From the NCBI GenBank assembly GCA_021399435.1, contig JAJTUP010000011.1, positions 868,001 to 932,000 of the forward strand: a stretch of DNA of 64,000 bases, read 5' to 3'. Made by a program: the position numbers and the translations under genes. Below the pieces are notes generated by a model. The model was not told where the DNA came from, ran no database searches, and worked only from the letters and a program-made list of their open reading frames with translations. The DNA comes from Diaporthe sp. PMI_573. Its lineage: Eukaryota; Ascomycota; Sordariomycetes; Diaporthales; Diaporthaceae. Numbering within the stretch: position 1 is the first letter of the stretch; each line of letters opens with the position of its first letter. Of this stretch, positions 31,274 to 43,825 are shown one piece after another.

Positions 31274-33074
31274 TCACACCTTTGAAGCCTGATTTCCACC
31301 TTTCTCAGCAGCATGTTCTCGCTGTGGTAGCGGATCATCCAGCTCCGGCAATGTAAGCCGGTCAAGGGGAATCAGAAATCTCTCCCTCCAAGACACATTG
31401 GCTCTTCGGGCAGCAAAAAGCAAGTGACCAACCCAACACATAAATACCACAATGAAACCCAGGATATTCTGCATCGCAGTTTCGACATGAGGTCTCGATG
31501 TTGGAATTACAGGTGGGAGAGCGGCGCTGACAACGAGCGAGACCATGCAACACACGATGATAATGGCCGCCAAGTAACTGCCCCAGATGCCCGTCGGGGA
31601 TTTCCACTCGAGCTCGTGGGTACTGCGTCCTTGACGCTTCATTGCACGATGGAGTCGTATATGGCAGACGCAGATACTCAACCACTATGACATGTCAGTC
31701 AACCCCAGAAATCCTATCTGTTTGGCCCGGTGGTAAGATTTAGGGAAGTACTTACTGTGAAGAAGTTGCTCGTCGAGGCTAACGCAAGGAGCCAATCGAA
31801 GATATACGACCCGTTAGGAGCGGCGGTAATCCAAGCCAGCTGTGCCACGACCAGAACAGCAAGAATGGAATTCCTCGGCAACCCGCCCTTGCTCGTCTTC
31901 GCGAAGATTCTCGGTCCCATTCCCTGCTTGCATATCGCGGTCAAGCTCCGCGAGGAAGCGAAGAACGCCGAGCTGCCCATGCTGAACACTGCAGCGATAA
32001 GAAAGCCATTGATGACGTGCGGGAGAATCTTGATGCCCGCCTGCTGAACGGCAGCGACGAATGGCGAGACGGCGTGCAGCTTGGCAAACTGCGGCTCGCT
32101 GAGGGTTGAGGGCTTCAGGACGAGCCCGACGACGAACAGCGGAAGGAGATAGCACATGATCAGACGGCCAACGACAAGTATCGATGCCAGTGGCATGACC
32201 CTCCGAGGCTGCTTGCACTCCGCGGCGGTCAAACCCAGCATCTCTGTTCCGCCATACGCCATTCCTGCAGCAACGAAGACTGATATAAAACCAGCTCCGC
32301 CGTTAAGGAAGGCTTGTCCGCTAAATGGATATTGTAAGCTCACTTCATGTTCAGAAACATATGCTAGTTATATTTCCGGTAATACAGGGAATTAGAAAAG
32401 GGCATGACTTACTTTTGCCAGTTCTCAAAACCACGTCCACCGGCCTCACGCGTTCCTCCACCGGCAATGACAACACCGGTAACAGTAAACATCATGAGAA
32501 CAACAATCTTCGCAATTCCAAGCGCGCGCTCAACCTCAGCATACGCCTTGGCCCCAAAGATATGCACAGTAAACAACCCCAGAATAAAAACGGGCACCAA
32601 CGCGACACCCGGCACCGCGTCGCCCCAGTATCTCTCAATAATGACGATGACAGTGACCTCAAAGGGCACAATAAGCATGAAATTGACATTATAATTCCAC
32701 CCCATGGCGAACCCCCAGCTGGGCGAGATGAAGCGCACCGAGAAGTCGTAGAAGGAGCCCTGCACGGGGAAGCTGGCCGAAAGCTCGCCGAGCGCGCACA
32801 TGGTCAGCCAGACCGCGAGGCCCACGACGGAGAAGGCGAAGAAGAGACCGCCGGGGCCTCCCTGCTGCAGGCCCTTTGACGAGGCTATGAACAGCCCCGC
32901 GCCTATGGAGCCTCCGAGGGCCATGAAGATAAACTGGCGCGTTGAGATTTGCTCCTTCAGGCCGGTGTTCTCTGCCGGTGCCTGCTCGCCGTATGCCACG
33001 GATATGGTCTCATTGCTTGAGCTGGTCGTCGCATGGCTGTTGGTTTTGAAGATGGACGTTATTTTGGAGGCCAT
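31274..33074 (-). CDS. Amino-acid permease (APC superfamily), second copy type
   Basis: Three exons: 33074-32413, 32338-31756 and 31684-31274, with introns of 74 and 71 bp; 551 residues. QISTRQFIFMALGGSIGAGLFIASS is the N-terminal helix with the conserved GGSIGAG. ALGELSASFPVQGSF, GWNYNVNFMLIVPFEVT, GTEMLGLTAAE and SNFFTWLSICVCHIRLH (rebuilt across intron 2) are standard fungal amino-acid permease blocks. Twelve membrane segments are evident, and the tail ends basic/acidic. Plasma-membrane import of amino acids is the expected role. It is clearly different in sequence from the permease at 18171-19929, so the two are not a recent duplication. It converges with the ankyrin/CorA-like gene. Confidence 0.92.
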
Positions 33075-34255
33075 GACGCGTTCTCATGTAAGTATTTCGG
33101 CGAAGAGCTGTGGTCAGGCGTTTAACAACGTTGTGTACGTTCCAGAACCAACGATGAAAAATGTAACCCGGTACCAAGACTTTACTTTGCACTTGTTGTG
33201 TTGTAATGAAACGGAGGGAAGCCCGGCCTTTAATGGAAGTCGCCTCAGAAGTGTTGATGTGCCGGGACGTGTTCTACGGTTGACCTCGGTTGAACAGCTC
33301 CCACGGCAATCAGATGTTGACTGGAAGCTAGCAAGTCTAGTGCAAACAGTTGGCCTGGTCGGAAGTTGAAGCCATATCCAGTCCGTTTCACGCAGCCCTC
33401 GCGCGACGTGACCATAGACGTACACTTTGAGTACACCTCGCTTCATCATCGAGATGGCCCCATATTCTATGGCGCTCTTCAAACATATCTAAGTTTGTTT
33501 CGAATCAGGAAATACACAGCATAGAGTGTTATTCGAAACCCATTCTGAAGCATATATGGAGGATGGTGGATATGCAACTTGTGGATAATATCTCCATCCC
33601 GTGAAATCGCCATGCTCCGGGCTGCACATTTCACGTTTTGTGCTAGAAAGTCCTGGTCTCGCGCTTGAGAAGAAGCGGGCATGGCCGCACCGGCCAGACT
33701 GATTAGCATTGTGACAGTCTAAACGCCATCATGACTGGTAGCTACTTCAAGTCATAGCGTAAAGAAGTGGTTCCCTACTGAACGGATAGAAACGTACGGA
33801 TACGCCAGCGCATAAGCCTAAAGTCTGGCTTCATAGCGTGAGTCTTGTGATCCTGGTCACCCGCAAACCTACAAGCCGGACATTGCAAAATTGTCACAAG
33901 ACCAAGTAGGCCCGTTGGGAGGGGGGGGGGGCGCGGGCGACTTCGGACTCCTACCTTGTGCCAGGCTGACAGGTTCTTACTGGTGACATTGAAGGCTGGT
34001 TGAGCACGCAGGCATTGATCCAACAAGAAATCGCGGTAGCACAGCGAGATAGAATGAATCGTTCTGAGCTTTTCGAAAGTACTTGAACTTGAACTAGCTA
34101 GCTGCTCACCCATAATTGAACCATCCGTAACGCCTCGCCATGCATGAGGAGAGCAAGGACCGGCCAAAAAAAACAACGGACCAAACACCTGGTAATACAG
34201 AAAAACAATGGCAGCACCACTACGCCGGTTCAACCACAATAGAATCCTCGCCCAC
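33075..34255. other. Intergenic with G-tract
   Basis: About 1.2 kb between the permease start and the kinesin stop, both on the reverse strand. A gggaggggggggggg tract near 33918-33932 is the only notable feature. Small frames have no motif. The part near 33075 must hold the permease promoter. Confidence 0.45.
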
Positions 34256-36561
34256 TCAGCACACGCCCTCGCCCACGCTCGCAAGGCCCTCCCAGGCCTT
34301 CTCCACGACCTTCTCGCCCATGCCAAACACCCCGCTCAGCTGCGCCAGCGAGTCGACCCGGAACTGCTGGTCGGCGCGGGTGCCGCTGTAGTCGATGCCG
34401 TTCATGCGCGTGACCAGGCTCTGGGCCTTCTTCGCGCCGAAGCCGCGGAGGCCCTTGATCAGGTTCACGTCGCGCGAGTTCACGATGTCGAGGAGCTGGT
34501 GCGTGCGCGGATCGTCCGTTGGGAGGTTGGCGAGGAGATTGGCCTCGTGAGATGAGGCCTTGGCCCTGGGGTTCGGCTGCGAACGGGTAGGTGCGTTGTC
34601 AACGTAGCTCTCGTCAGCATCAGCGCCTGCGTCACCATCGACGTAGGCAGAGTCGTTGCCGTCGTGCTCATCGGGCTGGCGCCCGGAGATCTTCTTCCTG
34701 CCCTTGAGCTTCTCTTGCTCCTGTGTCTGCTCGCCTCCCTCGGTGTTAGCGCTCTTTGCTGCTATCTTTGCCTTCAACTTCTCGATTTTGCCCAGTAGCT
34801 TCGGTTGCCTTGGGAAATACCGCAGCGCGGACTCGTAGCATTTTAGTGTGCCCTCGTTGTCGCCCTGTTCTTTCAGCTTCCTGGCTTGGAGTAGCAGACG
34901 CATGCCCTCGGACTTGCCACCAGCCGCTTCCCCTTGTGTATCCTCGATGCGTCTCTCCAGGGCGTCAAGTCGTCGCTGCACGGCTTCGCTGATGTCAGCT
35001 GAGGGTGGCTGGACCGGAGGGGTTGCATTTTCTTCCTGTTGCCGAGACTCTGCTGCGATCCTGGAAGCTAGGATCTCCTGCACCTTACGCTCAACCATGT
35101 CCTCAATTTGCGTGGCTGACATGGTCATGGACTGTGAAGCCGACGTCACTTGAGGTCGGGTCGTCGCCGCCGGCCGGATCATCTTCGACGGCCGGACTTG
35201 CCCATCAACAGCGTCGGACTTGCGTTTGCTAGAAAGTGCAATTCGTGGTGCTGCAGACAGTGTTGCTGCGGCGGGACGAGCAGCTGTAGTTTTGGTATCC
35301 ACAAAGACACTGAACAACTTTGCAGGCTTATCCCTCCCCTTCTCCTTGTCTGCCTTCTCCTTGGCCACTGTCCCCGCATGGACGTTGTGCACATTCGTTA
35401 GAGATCTCAGAGGCTGTCGCTGGATTCCGGTACCACTCAGTGTCATAGACCGTGGTGCCTGCTTGAAAACAATCTCGTTCTCAATCTCCCGAACCTCGAT
35501 CCTTTTGGCACGTGAGCTGACGTTCAAGCTGCTTAAGGTGTCCAGGTGGTAGCTCCGGATTGGTGCAAGGTTGAGGACCATGACAGTAATTCCGTTATTC
35601 TGACCAAGGGAGAGGATTCTGGTCATCTTGGATTCGCGGTACGGAATACGCTTGTCACCACGAGAGATGGCGTCGACGCACTGTGAGAGAACGAAGAGCG
35701 ACTTGTTGATGGCGGCAGACTCGACCAAACGTTCGCGGTTGTTTTCAGTGCGACGGTTATCTTCTGATCCAGCCAGGTCTATCATAGACACGGTGCTCTC
35801 AAGGACCTGGTCACCCGTCGTCTGGGTGACTTTGACGCGCAGGATGGCATGGCTCCGACTGCTGTGGGCGTTGAGCTTTGTGGCAGCCGTGATACGGTTG
35901 TTATTCGCCTCGATGTATAGGCTCTCAAAGTCCTTGAGGTCCTCACATGGCTGCTCCGACAGGCCAACCACAATCGTCTTGCCGTTGGCTTCACGCAGGG
36001 GCAGTCCTGAGGGCGTGCGCCTCTCCGGGGGCAGGAGGAGGTCGAATACCTTGTCATTGTAAATCTCGTAGTATGACAGGCAGACCTCGACTGTTGTTGC
36101 ACCATCGGAGTCCTTGGCGGTCTTCTTGCCTCGGCGGAAGACGTTGCTCAGGAGCCGGGGAATAAGGCCCCTGTCTGCCAGCTTCAGCCCTCCTCGCATC
36201 GTATGTGTTTTGCCGGTGCCGGTTACTCCGTATGCGAAAATAGTGACATCGAGGCCTTGGAAAAGGGCTTTCAAGTGGGGAGAGACTGTGGTGATAGAGA
36301 GGCTGTCAGTGGCTGCGGTGACGATACTCATGGGACAACAGCCGACATGCCTTCGGCAGTAAACAAGGCCTCCTGCGTGGCTGACTGGTCGTAAACACCG
36401 CCGAAGGAGAACTTGAAATCCTCAGACTCGTTCTTGGGATTCGGTATTTTGACGACGGTTGGCTTCTTGCTGCCATCTTTGGTGTCTGCGCGGACGATTA
36501 CGTCCTTCTCGGCCTCGCCCTCCAGCAACGGTCGTATCCTTGCGACGACCCTTACAGACAT
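34256..36561 (-). CDS. Kinesin-10 family motor (KIF22/Kid-like)
   Basis: Two exons, 36561-36351 and 36285-34256, 746 residues. The junction needs a GC-AG intron (AAG|GCATGT...CACAG, 65 bp), which joins QEALFTAE to VSPHLKALFQGLDVTIFAYG exactly as in kinesins. The motor has the P-loop GVTGTGKT at about 90-97, switch I NAHSSRSHAI and switch II DLAGSED. After a basic linker there is a coiled coil, a TPR-like helix pair and, near the C-terminus, GLRGFGAKKAQSLV, a helix-hairpin-helix as in animal KIF22/Kid, which binds chromatin. The motor moves on microtubules and, by family, helps position chromosomes in mitosis. The start is the first ATG giving MSVRVVARIRPL, a typical kinesin N-terminus. It diverges from AIM24. 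Confidence 0.92.
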
Positions 36562-37052
36562 ATTGGAACCACTGCAGCCGGGAGTTGAAGGTGGGAAGTC
36601 GTGTAGAATAAAACAGGAGAACCAATTGACAAAAACAATAAACGCAATTGACACCAATGCGTACAATTGAAAGGCCCCTTTCCCCTTCTCCGTACTGAGC
36701 ACAGGTCCCGGAGGCTGGAGGAGCTTCAAGATCGAATAGCAGAGGGCGACCCCCTGTCCTGTGTTGTACAATATTGTGGAAGGTTTTGGTTGTCGCAGCA
36801 ACGGCCCGCGCTGAGCTCACCCCTGCTGCCATTCCAAAGTTTACAGTGGGGTATCAATTGTGCAGCTTGTGCAGCTCGTGCAGCTGCAGTTTTGGTTGGC
36901 CTGGTCCGTGCGCCTCTGGAACTCTTCCGTCATATCCCAAGCAACTGGGCTGGTCTGAATTTTGACGATGCAGCCGAGCGGGCTCGTACGCATTCCCACG
37001 TCAGACACTCCTTCACTAATACTGCTGCCACCGAGCAGCCCACACCCACACG
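36562..37052. promoter_or_regulatory. Bidirectional promoter, kinesin-10 and AIM24
   Basis: Only 491 bp separate two divergent start codons, so both core promoters lie here. A cagctt/cagctcgtgcagctgcag cluster with overlapping PvuII-like cagctg palindromes sits at about 36868-36890. No TATA box is obvious. Confidence 0.6.
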
Positions 37053-38326
37053 ATGCGAGGTCAATTGCCCCTGGTGAGGGCAGCGAGGCCTCTGGGCAGG
37101 GTACGGCCCTCGTGGATCTGCCTGCAGTGTCGCGCGATCCAACTCAGCGCATCGCCAGCAACCGAGTCCCCTCGCACGGGAGGTGATGCTTTCGGCGCGG
37201 TCGAGGCAAGGGACCCAGCAGGTAATGGTGGACTGCTGTTCCGAATGAAGCGACCAGTATGCTGACGTGCTCTGCAACCAGATGCTCGGTTCGAAGTGCT
37301 CGGCTCTCCTTACTCCCTCCTCTCCGTCACATTGTCAGCCTCCCAGAAGCTTTACACGAGAAGAGGCACGCTTGTGACAGTAGCAGGCAAGGCGGAGAAT
37401 GTGAGCATTGTCGCAAAGTAAACAGAGGCTTCATTTGACTGACTGCCCCTCGACAGACACAATCTACCCTCCGACTCCTCTCGCCCTTCCGCCATGCTCT
37501 CCTCGCCATGCCATTCCTCTACCAGCGCATATCTTCCACCTCCCCCGTGACAGCTCTTATTGCTACCAAGTCGCCCAATACAACATTCTCGATCCTGCAC
37601 CTGGATGGCACTACCGACTGGCAGGTCGCCCAGCGAAATGCCCTCCTCGCCTGGACGGGCCACACCTTGAGTATCGCACCTCGAGTCCAGCGCGGTCTGG
37701 CACCGGCACACTGGGGGAACCATCATATCACAGGCAGGGGGCTAGTCGCATTGGCTGCGCCAGGACAAATATACCAGGTCACACTGGATCAGGGCGAGGA
37801 GCTGGTCGTGCATCCCAGCCATGTCGTTGCGTACAGCGTCGGCAGGAACGCGCCGCTCCCCTTCCGGTTCAAGAGCTCATCCTGGACGTTACAGATCCCA
37901 TCATTGCCTGAGAGTCTGGTCCCGAAGGGGTGGGCGAAGTTCTGGAAGGACACGAAAGAGACTGGTTTCTACAAGTTCATGGCTCGGGTTCTGTACAGCT
38001 TGCGGACAACAGCCAGGAGATCAATCTTCGGAGACCGACTCTTCCTCCAGTTCAAGGGCCCAACGACGATTCTGATGTCCAGCCGCGGCGTCAGAGTCAG
38101 TGACGTGCTCACGAGGGAGCAAGTCAATGAGATCGCGGACGTCGAGGCTGGCGTGGCCCCAAAAGCCGTGGAGGCAGCTGCTAAGCCGAAGAAGCAAGTG
38201 ACCAGCCCTGCACCAGCTGCCGGATCGAGCGAGAAGCCGGTGACTATGCACGTGGCCACGGTGGGCAAGGACGGGAAGGTCCACTTCGAGGAGAGCAAGG
38301 AGCTGAAAGACTTCATCAGGTCATGA
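37053..38326 (+). CDS. AIM24: Mitochondrial AIM24 family protein
   Basis: Three exons, 37053-37221, 37282-37400 and 37457-38326, both introns GT...AG; 385 residues. Exon 1 is an Arg-rich, acid-free presequence ([21 protein letters not shown]) fitting mitochondrial import. Exon 2 begins with [20 protein letters not shown] and continues [20 protein letters not shown], and exon 3 has [40 protein letters not shown] and [15 protein letters not shown], all diagnostic of the AIM24 family. In yeast the protein is an inner-membrane factor linked to MICOS and respiratory complex organisation. The C-terminus is low-complexity Ala/Pro/Lys. Length is normal. Without the two upstream exons the frame starts late at 37508, which would lose the presequence. 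Confidence 0.92.
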
Positions 38327-39814
38327 ACGACGCGTTAGAGGCCTAACCGATCCCGGCCTAGAAGAAAGCCCTCCTACTCGCTATAATTCATATGTAACAA
38401 TACAACATCTACGAATAAAATATGAAACCCGAATGTGGCTGCGCAGTCAACCTCGCGGGTTGTCGGCCGAGGGTTGCGTCTTCGTTGGTCAGTTGTCTCA
38501 AGACCCAAAGGTCTGCACCGCGTGAGATCTGTGCCGCATGTGCAAAAAACCGAGACTCATTCGCCGGCTTTTTCGGCCCCGAAGACCGAAGACACGGCAT
38601 GTTCATCCAATTGTCGGCGTACCGCACGCTCGGAACAAGCACCGAAGACAAATAAGCTTGCTGGCCGGTGCATTAAGACGTCCGCACGCGATTATCTGAT
38701 CTTTGAGATAACTTGGCTTGGCAGCAGCTCGAATCTCCGAGATGGGCATTCCGAGTCCAACGTCTTGGTTCGTCCCGAGTCATTGGCTGCCGACGACAAG
38801 GGCCGTTGTGGAAGAGCGCGGCGCTTGGCTTCGCCTTTCGCGTCCCAGAACCTCCGACCAGGACGGCGGTTTTTTGGCCCGATCTTTCTGTTCGGTGCTA
38901 AGACTCGCTCCCGCTGGTGTGGTACACCGTGACACCTAAGCAAAGGATGCTGGTTCTGACGAGATGAAGACAGCTACTCGCGCTTACCGACGCGACCACC
39001 TGCCCGACATCACGACAGCCCCCAATTTATGGCCACTTCTTGGTATTGATCATGCTGTAGAAAATGTTCTGTACGGCCAGTATATGCCACAGAGAAATTC
39101 ACTCTACCGCCAGGTTCTCCTAGGACCCTGCCAGCGGGGAACGCTAGAAACATGTGGCCCACATTCCGGTGGTCTCGTCAACGGCTCCACGTCCTTTATC
39201 TCCGGATTTCGACATCGAAGCAGCCTCACTAGGCACGACGCCAGCCTGCTGCTTACCGATCTTATAAATACGGCATGCCGCATTCTCTAGATCGGATTCG
39301 GTCCAATGTTTCGGCCTTGGGGGCTGGATCCTGGAACCCTAAAATTCCCCCGTCTAAGGCGCAGCAGCCTTCTCTGTCTCCCCAGAAACTCGGTCTTTCC
39401 TTCGAGAAGGCCGGCTCGTAGCTCCGACCGAGCTGGGGGTTGGGCCTGAGACGGAGCAATTTCCATGCACCCATCCATTATCAATCCTTTTTTTCCAGAT
39501 GCTCCATTAAAAGTCTTCTCTATCCTGCCCTTGTTTGCCAATTGTCTCACATGCAAGATTCAAATACTAATATTGAAGACAAGATCCATCCATCTTCGTT
39601 CTGTTCCGAAAATCATCGATGATCTCGCCCTCGCCCTGACAGACATTTAAGACTAGGCTGCCAACGCCCGTTTTTGAGGCTCAATCTGTGCGCGAAAACA
39701 AGCTTAGTCCAGCTCTAGGTCGCCGCCCGAGCTCTTGGCTCCCAAAGCCAAGTCTCTCACTTATAAGTCGCAAATAGTACCAGAGACTTAGTCCAAGTCC
39801 AAGTCAGAGCCAGC
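38327..39814. other. Intergenic, no gene seen
   Basis: About 1.5 kb between AIM24 and the MCT-type transporter, both forward. Overlapping open frames of 60-165 codons occur on both strands, especially at 38409-38943, but none has a motif or consistent codon pattern. The last few hundred bases must hold the transporter promoter. Confidence 0.45.
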
Positions 39815-41350
39815 ATGTCTGACACCGTCAGCGCGCACTCGGACTCGTCGAGGGACATGGAAGACCACAAACGAAAACAGGCCGATATGGAACCCTACCA
39901 GTCGAGAAATCCGTCCCTGGATCGGATCCAATCCAAGAACAGTCAGACAAACGCAAATATCGGTGGCGAACCGAGAAACGTCGCCGAAGCAGAAATCGAG
40001 GAGAGCGAGAAGGAGCAAAGAGACGCTGGCGAGAAGGATGCCGCTGGCCCACCACCCGGCTCAGGTTTCCACCCAAGCGACTTCCCCGATGGTGGCCTGC
40101 AGGCCTGGCTGGTAGTCTTTGGCGGCTGGTGCGGCCTCTTCTGCACCTTTGGGTTCATCAACTGCATCGGTGTGTTCCAGGAGTACTACCTGCGCGGGCC
40201 CCTTTCCAACTACTCGGCAAGCACGGTGTCATGGATCACCTCGATGGAGGTCTGGGGCCTCGTCTTCTTCGGGCTTATCTTCGGGCGGGTCTTTGACGTC
40301 TACGGCCCCCGCTGGATGCTCATCATCGGCACGGTCGTCTACATTTTTGGCCTGATGATGACGAGCCTCTGCTCCGAATACTGGCAGTTCTTCCTGGCCC
40401 AGGGAGTGTGCGCCGCCATCGCCGCCTCGGCTGTGTTCAACGCCTGCATGACGAGTGTCTTCTCGTGGTTCTTCAAGAAGAGGGCCGCGGCGCTCGGGAT
40501 CATGGTCAGCGGGAGCTCCGTCGGCGGCGTCGTGATGCCCATCATGATCCAGCAGCTCATCCCCAAGATTGGCTTCCCGTGGACGATGCGCGCGGTTGCC
40601 TTCGTCTACCTTGGCTTGTTGGCCATCAGCTGCGTGACCATCAAGACCAGGCTGCCTCCCCGGCCGACGCCGCTTGTCATCGCAGACTACCTGGCGGGCT
40701 TCAAGGAGCCGGCATTCGCGCTGACTCTGGCGGCGAACTTCCTCTTCTTCTGGGGCATGTTCATCCCCTTCAACTACGTCATCCTACAGGCGCAGCAGGC
40801 CGGCATGAACCCGACTCTCGTCGAATACCTCCTACCTATCATCAACGCTCTCAGGTAAGAGAGAACAGCTCTCCTCTTCGCGAGTCAAAATTTGCCAAAT
40901 GCTAATGTGTGTGACCACAGCATCATCGGACGAATCGCTCCAGGCTTCGTCGCAGATAAGGTGGGCCGCTTCAACACGGTCATCTTCATAGCCGCCTTGT
41001 CGGCCGTTGTCACACTCGCCGTCTGGATCCCTTCCAAAAACTCAACGGCTGCTCTCATTGTGTTCGCGGTCCTCTTTGGCTTTGCCTCTGGTGGCGTCAT
41101 CTCCATCGCCCCGTCGCTCGTCGCGCAAATCTCAGACATCCGCCAGATCGGCAACCGCAACGGCATCGCGTTCGTTGCGATGAGCTTCGGTTCTCTCACC
41201 GGCTCGCCCATCGCTGGTGCGATCGTGTCCCGCCAGAACGGTGACTACCTTGGGCTGCAGCTGTTCTGTGGCATGGCTATGGCCTGTTCGGCCTTTGTCT
41301 ACGTTGCTGCGAGGTGGGTGCAGGTCGGGTTCAAGTTGACAAAGATCTGA
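39815..41350 (+). CDS. MFS transporter, monocarboxylate-porter type
   Basis: Two exons, 39815-40854 and 40921-41350, with a 66 bp intron (GTAAGA...CACAG); 489 residues. Residues 1-90 are an acidic, hydrophilic cytosolic N-terminus, then [36 protein letters not shown] is TM1 of the fungal MCT family, whose DGG-x-x-AW start is characteristic. [30 protein letters not shown] and [17 protein letters not shown] follow, and the intron join gives [19 protein letters not shown]. Twelve membrane helices are present. Family members move monocarboxylates such as pyruvate, lactate or related acids; many fungal ones remain without a substrate. No biosynthetic neighbours indicate its cargo. Confidence 0.92.
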
Positions 41351-42512
41351 GACTTTGTCATGCATGTACGATGAATGCGTTGTAGTGGGTTATACTTTCA
41401 CGACCAATGATACCAAGGGATATGTGACGGCATAGAATCATCGCTTTTGCATTTACTCGGACGAAGGCAACTTCAATCAGGCGCATCTAGGATTTAGACT
41501 GGAGGACGGACCCAAGACGGAACAATACTATAGCTACGTAGCTCTGCATGTAAACATAATCACATCTCGACTTCACATGTCTCTTAATCACTCGACGATC
41601 GAAGCACTTCGAGGGCGCTTGCATGCGCCCCGGCACAGATTAAAAACCCATCACGAGAGTCTTTGCCGCCGACCTGAGCTCATGCAGGTCTCTGCCTGCG
41701 GCCCCCAACCAAACAAATGCCGACGTTCCGCAAGCCATTCCTGCCGTGGCGCTGAGCCACCGGTCATGTGTGACCCGCAAAAAGAGCACCTTTCACCGGC
41801 GGTGCCAATGGCGCCGCCTGTCTTACATGCAGTCTGGCAGTGTGGGCTCATGGGACGGCCCACATTTCTACCGCGCAGAAGCAATCCTACAATGGCTGTG
41901 TCATTGACCCATCCTCCACCAACAGGCACCCGACAATCTTCCGATGCAGCGAGGGAGGGTGCTGATCCTTCCAAAGCACGAATGCTGTGCCGCACATGCA
42001 CCTTTTTTTTCTTTCTTCCACCTCGCTAAGTCGCATTCCGTTTTTGTTTCAAGCTGCGCCAAGTATGATGAGCCTTCCGGTGCCGTGCCTCCCGGCCCCG
42101 CATGGTGGGCGAGGCTTGTGTCTGGTTGACAGGCAGCCAGAGATGCAGGATGATGAAGTTCTTGGTTATCACAGCCAGGAGATCCGCCCCCCTCTCGCAC
42201 GTAGTAGACAGCTGGCAACCTAGCTCTGTTTCGAGATCGACCTGTCTCATGCGCTGTCCGCGGAACGACCCTGCCCGCCAGTTGATGGTCGACACCCCTA
42301 CTCTACGCATGTAGTGCTCCGTACGTACAAACAGCCGCTATGAGGCTCAAACGTGGGCATTATGACTACATCACGCTCTGCAGCGGGATTTGAACGAACC
42401 AAACTCTGACTCTGGACCAGTCTAGACCTCAAAATCGCCTATTCTTTCAATCCATCGGGATTTGCTTCTCAGAAATAGGCTCAGAACATCAATCCCGTCC
42501 AATTCAGACAAC
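41351..42512. other. Intergenic, no gene seen
   Basis: About 1.16 kb between the MCT transporter and the small membrane protein gene. It contains a T/C-rich patch near 42001-42024 and short overlapping frames on both strands, none with a motif. Confidence 0.45.
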
Positions 42513-43007
42513 ATGGACAACACCGCCCTGGTCAAAGACGTCGACGAGCAGCCACAATCATCATCTAGATGGTACCGCAAGCCAGATGGCCCCCACCGGC
42601 TGACAGATATCCGGGCACCCCAGCCGCAGATCGATTCCGTCCTGGCCGAAGATGATGACGACGACCACGTCAGAGATGTTGATGGAGAGCAGTCGCCCAC
42701 GCCGCACTCGGCGTGGTATCGAAAACCACGCCCGGAGCGGGACTCGAGTCTCATCGAGCCGGATCCCGAGCTCGCCGAGCAGGCGAACGAGAAGACCCGG
42801 AGGATCTGCGGGTGCTCGAGGCCGACTTTTATCATTGTGCTGTTCTTTGTTGTCGTCGTGGTGGCGGCTGCCATCGCGGGTGGTGTTGCTGGATCGCAGG
42901 CTTCGAAGTGAGTTCTGACATTGTCCCTGCTCATGGTGTGGACGATGTGTGATCGCTGACGGAACCAATCTAGAAACAAGGCAGAGTCTCAATCTGCTGC
43001 TTCTTAA
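42513..43007 (+). CDS. Small tail-anchored-like membrane protein with WYRKP repeat
   Basis: Two exons, 42513-42907 and 42974-43007, joined across a 66 bp intron (GTGAGT...TCTAG); 142 residues. The intron adds a short C-terminal tail NKAESQSAAS that ends at 43005-43007. Residues 1-95 are hydrophilic and acidic and contain two copies of a W-Y-R-K-P motif (RWYRKPDGPHR and AWYRKPRPERD) about 48 residues apart. A basic-Cys segment (RRICGCSRPTF) leads into a single membrane helix (IIVLFFVVVVVAAAIAGGVAG). This layout is frequent among uncharacterised fungal membrane proteins, with the N-terminus probably cytosolic. No function is known to me. No signal peptide is present. Confidence 0.6.
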
Positions 43008-43825
43008 CTGTGCACTGAAGTTGCGCAAGTAGTTTCCATGATATCAGGTTGACGGCATCTCTCACAAAAGCCGTGTTGCGCAGTAGCTGGATTCAAGTTG
43101 CAGTATGAGCCCTGAAGAAAGAGTGGGAATATTGAACATCGGAATATTAGTGTGGCCACCTAGTATGGGTAGAGATGTCCGTCTGTTACCTGAAGACCTC
43201 GTCAGTTGGATGGCTAGGCACACCTGAGCCTGCTCACATGTACTAATACGTTAGCGATTTACAACCTTTGCCATGAATGAAATTCTAATCCTCATTCTAC
43301 TACTTACCTAGGCATGGAACACAGCCTAATTTTGCCTGCAGAGTAAAGGGAAACCTGTCCAATTTTCCCTGAGACTTGCCCTCCTAATTGGTATCGTCTG
43401 GCTTAGTAAAAGGCGTTAAAGGTAATGACAGTCTTAGTCCTTGGTCTATATGTGTCCAATTTAATTTGGCTGTGTTGTTCCGCCTCTTCAGGAAAACTCT
43501 AAAACAGCGTAACGTAAGTCACAGTTGTGATTGGGTCCCAATACGGCGCCTGTGTGCGAGAGCACTAAGTGGTCCAGAGCCAAAGGAGAGGACTGGATCG
43601 CCGCGACTAAGTACCAAGCTTCTCGTGAAAAGTGTGGATAAATTAAAGGACAGAATAAGTACATGAACAGAACACGTCCATTTCCAGTCGGTGAATCCCC
43701 TGATGGGCTACCCTCTTACTTCTCTCCGGACTTCTTCAAAATTTTCAAACTTCTCAATCCAACGTTGAGCAGCAGCAAGGATAAAAAGAGCTAATTCCCG
43801 CAGAACGTAACCAGGCTTTCATCCT
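43008..43825. other. Intergenic, no gene seen
   Basis: About 820 bp between the 3' ends of the small membrane protein gene and the HsbA gene (convergent). Nothing recognisable; the forward frame at 43388-43666 has no motif. Confidence 0.45.
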
